From Petrotoga olearia DSM 13574 (GTDB taxonomy: Bacteria > Thermotogota > Thermotogae > Petrotogales > Petrotogaceae), in NCBI RefSeq assembly GCF_002895525.1, contig NZ_AZRL01000022.1, positions 124,001-188,000 of the forward strand: a DNA stretch of 64,000 nucleotides, read 5' to 3'. Each line of letters starts with the position of its first letter. The first letter of the stretch is position 1. Below, piece by piece: positions 1 through 9,921 of the stretch. The position numbers and the translations under genes are program-made. The notes below the pieces were generated by a model that ran no database searches, was not told the DNA's origin, and saw only the letters and a program-made list of their open reading frames with translations.

Positions 1-1
1 T

Positions 2-835
2 ATACCAAAATTAGTTAACAAAAAAACTGGAAGAGTTCATACTTCTTTCAACCAAACGGGAACAGCTACCGGTAGATTAAGTAGCAGCGAACCGAATCTT
101 CAAAATCTTCCCATCCGAGAAGAAGATGGAGAAAGAATTAGAAGCACCGTCAAGGCGCAAAAAGACGATCACGTTCTACTCAGTGCCGATTATTCACAAA
201 TAGAATTGAGAGTTTTGGCTCATTTAACTAACGATGAAACTTTAATAAATGCTTTTAATAGTGATGAAGACATACATGCTCTAACTGCTTCTGCAATATT
301 TGGTATAAAAATAGATGATGTCGACTACAACATGAGAAGGGTGGGAAAAGTAGTTAATTTTTCCCTGGTGTATGGATCATCTCCGTATGGATTAGCCGAG
401 AATTTAAAAATACCAATAGAGGATGCAAAAGATTTTATGAACAAATACTTTAAAACTTACCAAAAAGTCAAAGAATATCAGGAATCAAGCTTAAAGGTTG
501 CAACACAAAAAGGTTACGTCGAAACTATATTCGGAAGAAAAAGATTTTTGAAAAACATAAAAACAGGCAAATCTGAACTGAAACGGATAGTCATAAACAC
601 CCCTATCCAAGGAAGCGCAGCCGATATAATGAAACTGGCGATGATAAATTTGTTTAAAAAACTTCCAAAAGAAGCAAAATTAATACTTCAGGTACACGAC
701 GAAGTAGTAATAGAATTACCAGAAAAAATCGTAGAAGAAACCAAAAAAACGGTTCAAGATTGTATGGAAAATGCTGTCAAATTGAAAATACCTTTAAAAG
801 TTGACATAAGTGTTGGTAAAAACTGGATAAAATGA
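2..835 (+). CDS. polA: DNA polymerase I, C-terminal part (5' end outside window)
   Basis: Family A DNA polymerase that fills gaps in repair and replaces Okazaki primers. The frame is open from base 2, so only the last 277 codons are present. Visible are the thumb/palm stretch GRLSSSEPNLQNLP, motif A (SADYSQIELR, near base 185), the O-helix motif B (RRVGKVVNFSLVYG, bases 335-376) and motif C (QVHDEVVIE, near base 690). These cover the polymerase active site. The exonuclease domains lie upstream of the window. The gene ends with TGA and no clear hairpin terminator follows. Confidence 0.97.
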   Translation: MPKLVNKKTGRVHTSFNQTGTATGRLSSSEPNLQNLPIREEDGERIRSTVKAQKDDHVLLSADYSQIELRVLAHLTNDETLINAFNSDEDIHALTASAIFGIKIDDVDYNMRRVGKVVNFSLVYGSSPYGLAENLKIPIEDAKDFMNKYFKTYQKVKEYQESSLKVATQKGYVETIFGRKRFLKNIKTGKSELKRIVINTPIQGSAADIMKLAMINLFKKLPKEAKLILQVHDEVVIELPEKIVEETKKTVQDCMENAVKLKIPLKVDISVGKNWIK

Positions 836-892
836 TAATTATAAATATGTATAACTAAATTATTAAAATATTTTCATTTTTAAAAGAAAATC

Positions 893-901
893 TGATATAA
901 T
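893..901 (+). promoter_or_regulatory. Extended -10 element upstream of rimO
   Basis: TGATATAAT contains a perfect TATAAT hexamer at 896-901. The expected -35 position (873-878, TTCATT) is weak, so the TG extension may compensate. The same nine bases recur upstream of several other units in this window. This is inferred from sequence only. Confidence 0.5.
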
Positions 902-941
902 CTAAATAATAAAATAAACACTTTAGAAATAAAAAGAAGGT

Positions 942-986
942 GAGGAGCGGGGCAAAGGGGCGCTATATAATTAGATTTTAAAGTCA
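942..986 (+). repeat. GC-rich leader repeat, copy upstream of rimO
   Basis: GAGGAGCGGGGCAAAGGGG runs into CGCTATATAATTAGATTTTAAAG. It resembles the copies near 46149 and 56365 and lies in the leader of rimO in the same orientation. It is much richer in G+C than its surroundings. Confidence 0.6.
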
Positions 987-1018
987 GTATATTATAATGA
1001 AATTAACGGAGGAATCAA

Positions 1019-2326
1019 ATGAAAAAGTTTCACATTGTAAAATTGGGTTGTCCAAAAAACGATGCAGATATGGAAATCCTGAAAGGATTACTCCAAAGCA
1101 AAGGATATAAATACGAGAATAACCCTCATTTTGCTGACTACATATTCATCGATACTTGTGGTTTTATCGAAGAAGCTAAAAAAGAAAGCATCGAAACTAT
1201 ATTTGAATATACATCCTTAAAAGATAATAACAAAAAACCAAAAGTTATACCAACAGGTTGCTTAACTCAAAGGTATTTTAACGAGTTTCTCGAAAATGTC
1301 CCAGAAATAGATGGATTATACGGTGTGTTATCTCCAAAAACTATTGTCGAAAAAATTGAAAATGGTGAATATTTTTTTAAAAACGATACTCCTGAGACTC
1401 TTTATGATTGTAAAATTAGAGCGATTCCAGAATTACATTACGCATACGTAAAAATTGGGGATGGATGTAGTAGAAATTGTGCGTTTTGCTCTATACCAAC
1501 GTTCAAAGGGAAACCAAAAAGCAGAAGTATTGAAGAAATAAACGAAGAAGTGGAATTTTTGGTATCCAAAGGTGTAAAAGAAATCATTCTTGTATCCCAA
1601 GATAATACATTGTACGGCTTAGATAATTACCAAAAGCAAGCATTACCTGATTTACTAGACAAACTTAATAAGATAAAAGGGAAATTTTGGATCAGAGTCA
1701 TGTACTTACATCCGGATTTTTTAAGCGAAGAAATCATAGAAAGCATACATAGAAATGAAAAGGTATTAAATTATTTCGATGTTCCAATTCAACATATCTC
1801 TGATAAAATTTTGCAAAGTATGGGTAGATATAAGAAAAGAAACGAATTAATAAAACTATTTGAGAAAATTAGAAAAGAACCATCCGTCATAAGAACAACG
1901 TTAATGGTAGGGTTTCCTGGAGAAAAAGCTGAGGACTTTGAAGAGTTAGTAGATTTTGTAAAAGAGGTAAAATTTGAAAGAATGGGGAGCTTTAAATTTT
2001 CAAAAGAAGAAAACACAAAGTCATTCACATTACCAGAACAAATTGATGAACAATTTAAAAAACAAAGGCAGAATAAATTAATGGCGGTTCAAAGTGAAAT
2101 TTCTAAAAACGTCATGGAAAAATATATAGATAAGTCTTTAGAAGTTCTTTTGGAAGAGAAAGAAGGTAACGTTTATATCGGAAGAAGCTATTTAGACGCT
2201 CCAGATATTGATGGGAATGTGTACATAAAAAATTACGGTGACAAAGAACCCTCTTTAGGGAGCTTCGTTAAAGTAAGAATTACTGGCTCATACGAATATG
2301 ATCTAGAAGGAGAGATTGTTGAATGA
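1019..2326 (+). CDS. rimO: Ribosomal protein S12 methylthiotransferase RimO
   Basis: Radical-SAM enzyme that adds a methylthio group to a conserved aspartate of ribosomal protein S12. The N-terminal UPF0004 domain carries three cysteines for one Fe-S cluster (C11 in LGCPKN, C47, C81). The radical-SAM cluster motif is C150-SRN-C154-AF-C157. The C-terminal ~65 residues look like a TRAM RNA-binding domain. The LGCPKN start and the length (435 aa) favour RimO over MiaB. GGAGG precedes the ATG. The stop overlaps the start of pgsA by 4 nt (ATGA), so the two are translationally coupled. Confidence 0.95.
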   Translation: MKKFHIVKLGCPKNDADMEILKGLLQSKGYKYENNPHFADYIFIDTCGFIEEAKKESIETIFEYTSLKDNNKKPKVIPTGCLTQRYFNEFLENVPEIDGLYGVLSPKTIVEKIENGEYFFKNDTPETLYDCKIRAIPELHYAYVKIGDGCSRNCAFCSIPTFKGKPKSRSIEEINEEVEFLVSKGVKEIILVSQDNTLYGLDNYQKQALPDLLDKLNKIKGKFWIRVMYLHPDFLSEEIIESIHRNEKVLNYFDVPIQHISDKILQSMGRYKKRNELIKLFEKIRKEPSVIRTTLMVGFPGEKAEDFEELVDFVKEVKFERMGSFKFSKEENTKSFTLPEQIDEQFKKQRQNKLMAVQSEISKNVMEKYIDKSLEVLLEEKEGNVYIGRSYLDAPDIDGNVYIKNYGDKEPSLGSFVKVRITGSYEYDLEGEIVE

Positions 2327-2832
2327 ACATACCTAATTTGCTAAGCTTTTCTAGGATAATATTAGCCATCCCAATATTTATTTTAACTGTCTTTGGCGAA
2401 CCTTTTTATATCGTAGCATTGATTTTATTTATTATAGCTTCTTTAACCGATTGGTTAGACGGATACGTTGCCAGAAAAACAGGGCAGGTTACCGATATCG
2501 GCAAGTTTTTTGACCAAATATCTGACAAAATACTTATAAATTCCGTTTTTATTGCAATGTTGGGAGTAGGGATTTTGCCTGCATGGTTTGTTGCAATAAT
2601 TGTATCAAGGGACACCTTTGTAAGCGGTTTAAGAATGGCAGCTGCAAATAAAAATGTTGTAGTTCCTGCTGATAAGTTTGGTAAACTAAAAACCGTCTTA
2701 GAAATTGCTTTAATCATTGTAATATATTTGATGCTTTGGAACTTTCTAGTTAGTACGTTGGTTTATTTAACTGTTATAATCAGCCTATTATCAGGGGTAA
2801 ATTACACTATCAAAACCGTTAAGCAATTTTAA
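2323..2832 (+). CDS. pgsA: CDP-diacylglycerol--glycerol-3-phosphate 3-phosphatidyltransferase
   Basis: Makes phosphatidylglycerol phosphate, the first committed step to phosphatidylglycerol, in the membrane. The CDP-alcohol phosphotransferase signature is complete: D43-WL-D46-G47-YV-A50-R51, then G60, D64 and D68. Several hydrophobic helices span the 169 residues, a normal length for the family. It overlaps rimO by ATGA. The rimO-pgsA-recA neighbourhood is common in Thermotogota and Firmicutes. Confidence 0.93.
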   Translation: MNIPNLLSFSRIILAIPIFILTVFGEPFYIVALILFIIASLTDWLDGYVARKTGQVTDIGKFFDQISDKILINSVFIAMLGVGILPAWFVAIIVSRDTFVSGLRMAAANKNVVVPADKFGKLKTVLEIALIIVIYLMLWNFLVSTLVYLTVIISLLSGVNYTIKTVKQF

Positions 2833-3057
2833 AAAAGATTTTGAAGAACTCAGAAGTCAAACTTTTACAACTTTATGCAAAAGACGAGTTTAATGGTTTT
2901 TAAGGTTCTTAGGAGTTTAGTTCATAAGATTTTGATTTTAAAAGGGTCACAGGGCGTAGCCCTCCCCCGCTCTGGGTGGCTTCGAAGCGAAGGAGCAATA
3001 AAACAAGTTTTTGCGCTTTTAATAACAGTAAAATTAAAAAGAAAGGAGCCCTAGCAT
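2833..3057 (+). other. 225-bp gap between pgsA and thpR
   Basis: No gene is seen. The gap holds small GC-rich hairpins, GGGC-GTA-GCCC at 2952-2962 and the palindrome GCTTCGAAGC at 2979-2988. A degenerate leader repeat at 2987-3012 follows, then the ribosome binding site AAAGGAG of thpR. No clear terminator or promoter hexamer pair was found. Confidence 0.5.
2987..3012 (+). repeat. Leader repeat, partial copy upstream of thpR
   Basis: GCGAAGGAGCAATAAAACAAG followed by TTTTT matches the 3' half of the family (GCGAAGGGGCGCTAATACAAG plus TTTTT near 46163) with a few changes and a small deletion. It is in the sense direction, 45 nt before the thpR start. Confidence 0.55.
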
Positions 3058-3666
3058 ATGACACAGCAAAAAAATGTAAATAACTACAATGTCGATAAAT
3101 TAAGATCCTTCATTGCCATTGAAACCAACGAAAAATTAGAAGAGTTGTTGAATGATTTAATTGAAAGATTTCAAAGGATGGGATTTAAAGCTAATTGGAC
3201 AAAATCAAAAAATGTCCATTTAACCTTGTTTTTCCTTGGAGATCAAAAAATGGAAAAGATAGCCCAGTTGGCTTATAAAATTGGTGAAAGAATATCTGGA
3301 TTTCCTACTTTTCATTTTAATATTCATAAAATGGGATTCTTTGAAAATGATTCTCAACCAAAGGTATTATGGTTGGGAATAGAAGAAGATAATACCTTAA
3401 TTGGACTATATGAAGAAATAAGGAAAGTACTAAAGATTTCAGAATTAGAGGTTAAAGATACCAACTTTTTACCTCATATTACCGTCGGAAGAGTTAAATC
3501 CTATCCTAACCATTGGAAAGAACTACTTAATTCTGTAACTTTTGATCAAATCCAAGTACACGTAAATTCTATCGGTATATACTCTTCTGAACTCACAAGG
3601 AGAGGCCCTATATATAAAAAACTCTACACGGTTGACTTTGAAGGAGGCGTCATCATTAATGGCTAA
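3058..3666 (+). CDS. thpR: RNA 2',3'-cyclic phosphodiesterase (2H family)
   Basis: 2H phosphoesterase of the LigT/ThpR type, which hydrolyses 2',3'-cyclic phosphate RNA ends. Both HxT motifs are present: H54-L-T56 (VHLTLFFLG) and H140-I-T142 (LPHITVGR). The length of 202 aa is typical. The ATG follows AAAGGAG. The first ~14 residues precede the usual RSFIAIE start of the fold. The 3' end overlaps recA by 8 nt and contains the recA ribosome binding site, so recA translation is probably coupled to this gene. The cellular substrate cannot be told from sequence. Confidence 0.88.
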   Translation: MTQQKNVNNYNVDKLRSFIAIETNEKLEELLNDLIERFQRMGFKANWTKSKNVHLTLFFLGDQKMEKIAQLAYKIGERISGFPTFHFNIHKMGFFENDSQPKVLWLGIEEDNTLIGLYEEIRKVLKISELEVKDTNFLPHITVGRVKSYPNHWKELLNSVTFDQIQVHVNSIGIYSSELTRRGPIYKKLYTVDFEGGVIING

Positions 3667-4765
3667 AAATGATTCTAAAGATACAAATAAAGATGAATTG
3701 TTAGAAAAGCTTGTTAAAGAATTAGAAAAAAATCATGGAACAGGATCGGTCATGATAATGGGTAAGGGATTGGATAATAGCAATATATCAGTTGTACCAA
3801 GTGGATGCTTATCGCTAGACATAGCTTTAGGTGTTGGTGGATATCCAAGGGGTAGAATTGTAGAAATATACGGAAACGAATCATCAGGTAAAACTACTCT
3901 GGCTCTTCACTCTTTAGCAGAAGTCCAAAAATTGAACGGTATAGTCGCATTTGTTGATGCCGAACATGCTCTAGATGTTGAATATGCTAAAAAGTTAGGA
4001 GTAGATGTCGACAAATTAATTGTTTCACAACCGGATTATGGTGAACAAGCCCTTGAAATTGTAGATTCTTTGATAAGATCTAACATAGTAGACCTAATTG
4101 TAGTAGACTCTGTAGCCGCTTTAGTTCCAAAAGCAGAAATAGAAGGAGCTATGGGAGATTCCCACATGGGACTTCAAGCAAGACTCATGTCTCAAGCTCT
4201 AAGAAAATTAGCTGGAAGTATAAGTAAATCCAAATCTATAGTTATATTTATAAACCAGGTAAGGATGAAAATAGGTGTAGTCTATGGTAACCCAGAAACT
4301 ACTACCGGAGGAATTGCGTTAAAATTTTATTCTACTATAAGGGTAGAGGTTAGGAAAGGTAATGCGATAAGAGAAGGAAAAGATCAAATTGGAAATGAAA
4401 CAACCTTAAAAATTGTAAAAAATAAGGTGGCTCCACCCTTTAAGCAGGCAAACGTAGACATGATTTTTGGACGCGGTATCGCTAAAGAAAACGATATCTT
4501 TAACCTAGCTGTAGAGGAAGATTTAATTCAAAGAAAAGGTGCTTGGTTCTCCTATATCAACGAAAACGGCGAAGAGATCAGCTTAGGGCAAGGTAAAACT
4601 AATTCAATTAGTTATCTCATGGAAAATCCTGACATCCTTAATTATTTAGAATATACGATTCGTAAGAAACACAATTTAATTATTCCTGATTATCTAATAG
4701 AGAAGTTTGAATCTAACTCTTCAAAAAGCAAAAAAGAGAAAAATGAAGAAGTACAAAAAAATTAA
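3659..4765 (+). CDS. recA: Recombinase RecA
   Basis: Strand-exchange ATPase for homologous recombination and SOS control. The Walker A motif GNESSGKT is at about residues 72-79. The signature [14 protein letters not shown], the loop L1 region ([14 protein letters not shown]) and L2 ([14 protein letters not shown]) are all intact. The ATG at 3659 (MAKNDSK) sits 11 nt behind AAGGAGG, better than the in-frame start at 3632. This gives 368 aa. The Lys/Glu-rich C-terminal tail is typical. The end overlaps recX by 23 nt. Confidence 0.97.
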   Translation: MAKNDSKDTNKDELLEKLVKELEKNHGTGSVMIMGKGLDNSNISVVPSGCLSLDIALGVGGYPRGRIVEIYGNESSGKTTLALHSLAEVQKLNGIVAFVDAEHALDVEYAKKLGVDVDKLIVSQPDYGEQALEIVDSLIRSNIVDLIVVDSVAALVPKAEIEGAMGDSHMGLQARLMSQALRKLAGSISKSKSIVIFINQVRMKIGVVYGNPETTTGGIALKFYSTIRVEVRKGNAIREGKDQIGNETTLKIVKNKVAPPFKQANVDMIFGRGIAKENDIFNLAVEEDLIQRKGAWFSYINENGEEISLGQGKTNSISYLMENPDILNYLEYTIRKKHNLIIPDYLIEKFESNSSKSKKEKNEEVQKN

Positions 4766-5213
4766 TCCAAAAGATGAAAAAGCAGCTGAAAAATCTGCAT
4801 TGAATTTAATAAAATATCGTGCCAGATCGGAAAAAGAACTTTCATCCCGTCTAAAAGAAAAAGGCTTTGATGATGAGGTTATTGGTAAAGTGGTAGAAAA
4901 ATGCAAGAAGAGCGGTTTGATAGATGACAAACTTTTCGCATATCTATACACATATGATAAGTTAACTTTAGACAAAAAAGGTCCTTTGTTTATACACCAT
5001 GAACTAAAACGGTTGGGAGTAGAGGAAAGTTTGATTTCTGAGTCCCTTGAAAAAGTTAAAAATGAAGTAGATATTAATGCAATTGCCTTAGAATTGGCAA
5101 AAAATTATTATGAAAGAAAACAGGACATTCTCAAAACTAAAGCTTACTTGTATAGAAGAGGTTTTGAGCCAGACATTATAAACTGTGTTATTGAAAACTT
5201 AAGAGGTGATTGA
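4743..5213 (+). CDS. recX: Regulatory protein RecX
   Basis: Binds RecA filaments and modulates their activity. The sequence has the three-repeat, all-helical RecX pattern, starting with [24 protein letters not shown] and followed by a GLIDDKLFA-type second repeat. I chose the ATG at 4743 ([10 protein letters not shown], 156 aa). The upstream start at 4707 would extend deep into recA without a ribosome binding site. The site before 4743 is itself weak (AAAGAGAAA), so expression probably depends on coupling to recA. Confidence 0.88.
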   Translation: MKKYKKINPKDEKAAEKSALNLIKYRARSEKELSSRLKEKGFDDEVIGKVVEKCKKSGLIDDKLFAYLYTYDKLTLDKKGPLFIHHELKRLGVEESLISESLEKVKNEVDINAIALELAKNYYERKQDILKTKAYLYRRGFEPDIINCVIENLRGD

Positions 5214-5215
5214 AA

Positions 5216-6769
5216 TTGGAATTTTTGGTATATATAATTATAGGAGCAGCAATATTTATTTTATCTCTGTTTGTTGGAATCAATATTGGAAACAAAAAAG
5301 TTATTTCTACACTAAAAACGAAAAAAGAAGAACTGGAAGCTGAAATAAAAAACAAGCAAAAAGAAATAGAAAAGATGTTAAAAAAAGCAGATGAAGAAGC
5401 TAAGGGATTAAAACAAAAAGAATTATTAGAGGCAAGAGAAGAGATACATAAACTCAGACAACAATTTGAGTTAGAAGCAAAGCAACAAAGAGAAGAGCTT
5501 AAAAACAATGAAGAAAGATTAATAAGAAAAGAAGAAAGCTTAGCAAAAAAAGAAGAGAATCTAGAAAAACTAAAAGAAAAATTGGAAGCCCAACACGAAA
5601 ATGTCCAAAAATTAGAGAAAGAATTAGAGACGAAATTAAATGAAATCGCAAAAATGACCGAAGAAGAAGCACGTCAGATAGTAATAAACGAAGCAAGAGA
5701 TAAGTACGAAAAAGAAATTGCCCAGAAATTCAAAGAAATAAAAGATCATTACGAAGATGAATCAAAAAAATATGCCCGATGGGTTATTACTACTGCCATT
5801 CAAAGATATGCATCAGATGTCACCAACGAAATAACTACGTCAACCGTATCATTACCTACAGATGACATGAAAGGTAGAATAATTGGTAGAGAGGGAAGAA
5901 ACATCAGAACATTTGAAAAACTCACCGGCGCCGATTTGATAATTGATGATACCCCAGAAATAGTTGTAATATCCTCATTCAACCCATTACGAAGAGAGAT
6001 TGCAAAAAGGACACTCGAAATGCTAGTAGCCGATGGACGAATACATCCTGCCAGAATAGAGGAGCTCTATGAAAAATCAAAAAATGAAATTCAAGAATAC
6101 ATAAAAGAGGTAGGAAAGGAAGCGGTAATTCGAGCAGGTATAAAACAACCTCATATTGAGATAATTAAACTTCTAGGTAGATTAAAATTTAGAACCAGTT
6201 ATGGCCAAGATGTGTTAGAACATTCCATAGAAGTATCACAATTTGCTGGAATGATGGCAAGTGAACTAGGATTGAACGTTGAACTAGCTAAAAGAGCAGC
6301 TTTATTCCATGATTTAGGAAAGGCTGTTGATCATGAAGTAGAAGGGTCACATGCTATTGTTGGAGGGCAAATTGCTAAGAGATACGGAGAAAAATTGGAA
6401 GTAGTTAATGCTATACAGTATCACCACAACGAAGTTGACCCGATGACACCCGAAGCTGTTTTAGTTGCTGCAAGTGATGCGCTATCGGCATCCAGACCTG
6501 GTGCACGTAAAGAAACTTTGGAAAACTATATTCGAAGGATCGAACAACTTGAGGAGATTGCAAAATCATTTAGGTACGTTGATAAAGCTTACGCTATACA
6601 AGCAGGAAGAGAATTGAGGATAATAGTTCAACCAGATAAAGTTGAAGATGAAGTCGCAGAAAAATTGGCACACGATATATCTGTTCAAATAGAGGAAAAG
6701 GTTCAATATCCTGGAGTAATCAAAGTAACCGTAATTAGAGAAAAAAGAAGTATATCTTATGCAAGTTAA
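5216..6769 (+). CDS. rny: Ribonuclease Y
   Basis: Membrane-anchored endoribonuclease that starts mRNA decay. Order: one N-terminal transmembrane helix (about residues 3-22), a long coiled coil rich in Lys/Glu (to ~170), a KH RNA-binding domain (GRIIGREGRNIRTFE) and an HD domain (ALFHDLGKAVDHEVEGSH) with the metal-binding His-Asp pair. The start is TTG. The one at 5216 lies 7 nt behind AGAGGTG, whereas the TTG at 5210 would be only 1 nt from it. The next gene ends convergently behind a shared hairpin. Confidence 0.95.
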   Translation: MEFLVYIIIGAAIFILSLFVGINIGNKKVISTLKTKKEELEAEIKNKQKEIEKMLKKADEEAKGLKQKELLEAREEIHKLRQQFELEAKQQREELKNNEERLIRKEESLAKKEENLEKLKEKLEAQHENVQKLEKELETKLNEIAKMTEEEARQIVINEARDKYEKEIAQKFKEIKDHYEDESKKYARWVITTAIQRYASDVTNEITTSTVSLPTDDMKGRIIGREGRNIRTFEKLTGADLIIDDTPEIVVISSFNPLRREIAKRTLEMLVADGRIHPARIEELYEKSKNEIQEYIKEVGKEAVIRAGIKQPHIEIIKLLGRLKFRTSYGQDVLEHSIEVSQFAGMMASELGLNVELAKRAALFHDLGKAVDHEVEGSHAIVGGQIAKRYGEKLEVVNAIQYHHNEVDPMTPEAVLVAASDALSASRPGARKETLENYIRRIEQLEEIAKSFRYVDKAYAIQAGRELRIIVQPDKVEDEVAEKLAHDISVQIEEKVQYPGVIKVTVIREKRSISYAS

Positions 6770-6777
6770 AAATCTTA

Positions 6778-6803
6778 GACGCCCTTTAAAGGGCGTCTTT
6801 TTT
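6778..6803 (+). terminator. Rho-independent terminator after rny
   Basis: A perfect 20-bp palindrome (GACGCCCTTT paired with AAAGGGCGTC) is followed by six T. It ends the recA-rny unit. The sbcC stop codon from the other strand lies at its 3' edge, so it may also stop transcription coming from sbcC. Confidence 0.9.
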
Positions 6804-9800
6804 AAAATCTTATATAGCTGCCATTTTTTCCAGGTATTACCTCGATTTTTGAATTAATCCTTTCTTTTAATTCATTTACATGAGATATTATGCCCACCAT
6901 TCTTCCAGAGCTGTTTAACTCTGTTAATACTTCAATCGCACTATCAAGAGAGTTTGTATCTAGGCTGCCAAATCCTTCGTCAATGAAAATCGTATCTAAA
7001 GATATTCCACCAGCTTCGCTTTGCACTACACTGGCCAATCCTAAAGCAAGAGCTAGTGCTGCTTTAAAACTTTCCCCTCCTGAAAGTGTCTTTATTTCTC
7101 TTTCTTTTCCAGTGTATATATCGAAAACCATAATTTCTAAACCTTCACTTTTTCTTGCATCAAGTACCTTAGAAGATCTATGCAACTGATATCTTCCATC
7201 TGTTAATTTGCTTAATCTTAGATTCGCTTGAGCTAATATTTCTTCGAAATAATATGCTAGTACATATTTACTAAGGCTGATTCTTGAGTTGTTATCTCCT
7301 TTACTGACATCTCTTAAGTTCTTTATAATTGAATATTCTTTTTCTTGCCTTTCTATTTCTTTTATTACTGTCTCTAAATTAGCTTTTGTGCTTTTCAGAT
7401 ATTTCATTTCATATTCTAAATTTGTTTCCTTTTTAATTAACTCTTCAATTTCCTTTTGTAATTGATCTATTTCATTTACTATAGGTGTTTCATCAGTTTT
7501 TTTTAGGTTTTTAGTGGATTCTTCTAAATCAATAAGAAGAGTCTGCTTATCCTTTAATTCTTCTTTATATTTTTGAACTTCCTCTTCCAAACTTTCCATT
7601 AAGTTAATTTGTTCTTTTAATCTTTGATATTCTTGTTGGTTCGCTAGTCCCATTTTTCCTAGCATTTGATCAAACTTTTGTTCAGCATTTTTTACTTGGT
7701 CGTCTAATTTAGTTATATCTTCGGTTAAAGTTTTTATTGTTCCTTTTGAAGAGTTTATTATTTCTGAGATTCTGTTAGATTCTTCTCTTTTTTGTTCGTA
7801 CGTGGTTTTGACACCTTGGATAAATTTTCTCTTTTCTTGTATTTCGCTTATTATTCCATTTTCTGTTTTGTTCTCTAATTGTTCTTTGAAATTTGTAATT
7901 TTAGTCGTTAGTTCTATAATTTCTGATTTCGATTCATCTATAATTTTTCTCAACTTTTCCCTTTGCTCTTCTAACTCTTTAATTTCTTCTTTTATTTTTT
8001 TATTAATATTTTTCAGTGATTTGACTTTATTGTATATTTTTATTTTTTCTTCGTATTCTTGCTTTTGTTTGTTTAATTTATCTTCGAGCATTTTTATTAA
8101 ATTTTGTATATGAGTGTATATATGCTCACTTTCTTGGGGAATTTGTAATTCTTCACAGATTCTTTTATATTCCGATTTAAATAAAGATACCTCTTGTGAA
8201 TATTTGTTTGATACGTCTTCGTAATTTTTAAGTATCTTTATTTTTTCTTTCTCTTTTTTATCCATATTTTGGTTGATTTTCTCTAGTTCTTTTTCTGTTA
8301 TTAATTTTCCGGTACTTTTGGCAGGAGAAGGGTGAACAGTAGATCCACAAACGGGACATGGTTCTCCTTCTTTTAGATTGGATGCGAGATGGTATGCCTG
8401 TGATTTTATAAAATCAGTAGTCTTTTTGTTTTGTTCTTCTCTTAAGTTTTGGATTTCAATCTCTATTTTTTCTTTTTCCTCTTTTATTTCTTGATATTTT
8501 CTGTATAAGGAAGCCAATTCTGTGTATTTTTTCAATAATTCGCCGGCTGCAGATAATAATTTTTCATTTGTACTAATTTCGTTTTTAAGTATTTCAACGT
8601 TTATATCTTCGTTTTCTGATATATATTTTTCGTTTTGTTCCAATTTTTCTTGAGCTTTTGAAAGATCCTCATCCTTTTCATGACTTTCATTAACCTTTGT
8701 ATCCAAAAGTTTCTTTTTTGTGTTATATTCTTTAATTAAGTTTTTGTACTTAACGTATTTATCTAATTTTTGGTTGAGATCTTCAATTTCTTTTTCAACA
8801 GCGGATATATTTTGGTATTGCTTTTCAATTTCTGGTAATTTATCGTCGATTCGTTGCTTTTTTTCCATACTTTTATCTAATATACTTTGTTGATTTTTGA
8901 GTTGGTTCTTTTTATCGTTTAATTCTTGCTGGTATTCTAAGTATCTTTCTTCGTATGGAAGTGTCTCTTTTGCTTTCTTTAATCTATTAAGGAGATCTTC
9001 TTTTCCTTGAATATACTTGGAATTTTGTTGAAGTTCCTCGATCTCTTTTTTTATGGTTTCTTTCTTTTCGATTAGTTCGTTAGCTTTTTTTATCTTTTCA
9101 AGATCTGTGTTTAGTTTTTGTAGTTCAACTTGTTTTTGAAATTTTTGTTTTTCAGTTTCTTCTTTTGAAGTCTCTCTCCTCTTAATTTCCTTTGTTAATT
9201 GATCGATTAGATTTTCAGGGTCGATGCTTTCTAACTGCAATAATTGTTTGTATCCTTCTGATTCAAGGTTTACTGATCCTAGTATGTTTATGATTTTTTG
9301 ATGTTGGTCTTTTAATCCTTTTTCTATATTCTTAAAAATCTCGTCTATTTTTTGTTCAAAACTTTCATATATACTTATGTCAAATATCTTCCTAAAAATC
9401 TCTGCTCTTTCATTTGAATTTGCTGTTATAAACTTTCTGAATTCCCCTTGCGGAATCATTATTATCTGTTTGAATTGTTCATAGTTAAGGGCTAAATATT
9501 CTTCTACCTTACTATTTACTTTTTTCACCCCTGATTCATGTAATATCAATTCACCATTTTGATATATTTTTATACTAGCTTGACTATTTTGTTTTGTGGT
9601 CCCTTCACCGTCTTTTTTGGTTCTTTCGTAAGAAGGCGTTCTTGAGATTTCTATCCTTTTATCTTTGAATTGAAACTCAAATTCTACGTATGTGTCGGTG
9701 TTTTCATCTGCAAAATGAGACCTTGCTATCGCATCTCCTCTTTCCCACATCGACCCATTTCCGTATAATGCATAACAGATAGCATCGAAAATAGTTGTTT

Positions 9801-9921
9801 TACCCGCACCTGTTGGGCCTGTAATTAAGAATAAAGTATCGTTTCTTAATTTGTTAAAGTCGATTTCCTGCTCTTCTAAAAAAGGACCAAACGCTTGGAA
9901 TTTTAATTTTATGGGTCTCAT
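6802..9921 (-). CDS. sbcC: Exonuclease SbcC (Rad50-like ATPase subunit)
   Basis: SMC-like ATPase of the SbcCD nuclease, which cuts hairpins and protein-blocked DNA ends. The N-terminal Walker A is GPTGAGKT (residues 35-42). Two very long coiled coils flank a zinc-hook CPVC near residue 521. The C-terminal half has the signature LSGGESFKAA and Walker B DTIFIDEGFG. At 1039 aa it is of usual size. The ATG overlaps the sbcD stop by 4 nt, so the pair is co-translated. Confidence 0.96.
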   Translation of the reverse strand: MRPIKLKFQAFGPFLEEQEIDFNKLRNDTLFLITGPTGAGKTTIFDAICYALYGNGSMWERGDAIARSHFADENTDTYVEFEFQFKDKRIEISRTPSYERTKKDGEGTTKQNSQASIKIYQNGELILHESGVKKVNSKVEEYLALNYEQFKQIIMIPQGEFRKFITANSNERAEIFRKIFDISIYESFEQKIDEIFKNIEKGLKDQHQKIINILGSVNLESEGYKQLLQLESIDPENLIDQLTKEIKRRETSKEETEKQKFQKQVELQKLNTDLEKIKKANELIEKKETIKKEIEELQQNSKYIQGKEDLLNRLKKAKETLPYEERYLEYQQELNDKKNQLKNQQSILDKSMEKKQRIDDKLPEIEKQYQNISAVEKEIEDLNQKLDKYVKYKNLIKEYNTKKKLLDTKVNESHEKDEDLSKAQEKLEQNEKYISENEDINVEILKNEISTNEKLLSAAGELLKKYTELASLYRKYQEIKEEKEKIEIEIQNLREEQNKKTTDFIKSQAYHLASNLKEGEPCPVCGSTVHPSPAKSTGKLITEKELEKINQNMDKKEKEKIKILKNYEDVSNKYSQEVSLFKSEYKRICEELQIPQESEHIYTHIQNLIKMLEDKLNKQKQEYEEKIKIYNKVKSLKNINKKIKEEIKELEEQREKLRKIIDESKSEIIELTTKITNFKEQLENKTENGIISEIQEKRKFIQGVKTTYEQKREESNRISEIINSSKGTIKTLTEDITKLDDQVKNAEQKFDQMLGKMGLANQQEYQRLKEQINLMESLEEEVQKYKEELKDKQTLLIDLEESTKNLKKTDETPIVNEIDQLQKEIEELIKKETNLEYEMKYLKSTKANLETVIKEIERQEKEYSIIKNLRDVSKGDNNSRISLSKYVLAYYFEEILAQANLRLSKLTDGRYQLHRSSKVLDARKSEGLEIMVFDIYTGKEREIKTLSGGESFKAALALALGLASVVQSEAGGISLDTIFIDEGFGSLDTNSLDSAIEVLTELNSSGRMVGIISHVNELKERINSKIEVIPGKNGSYIRF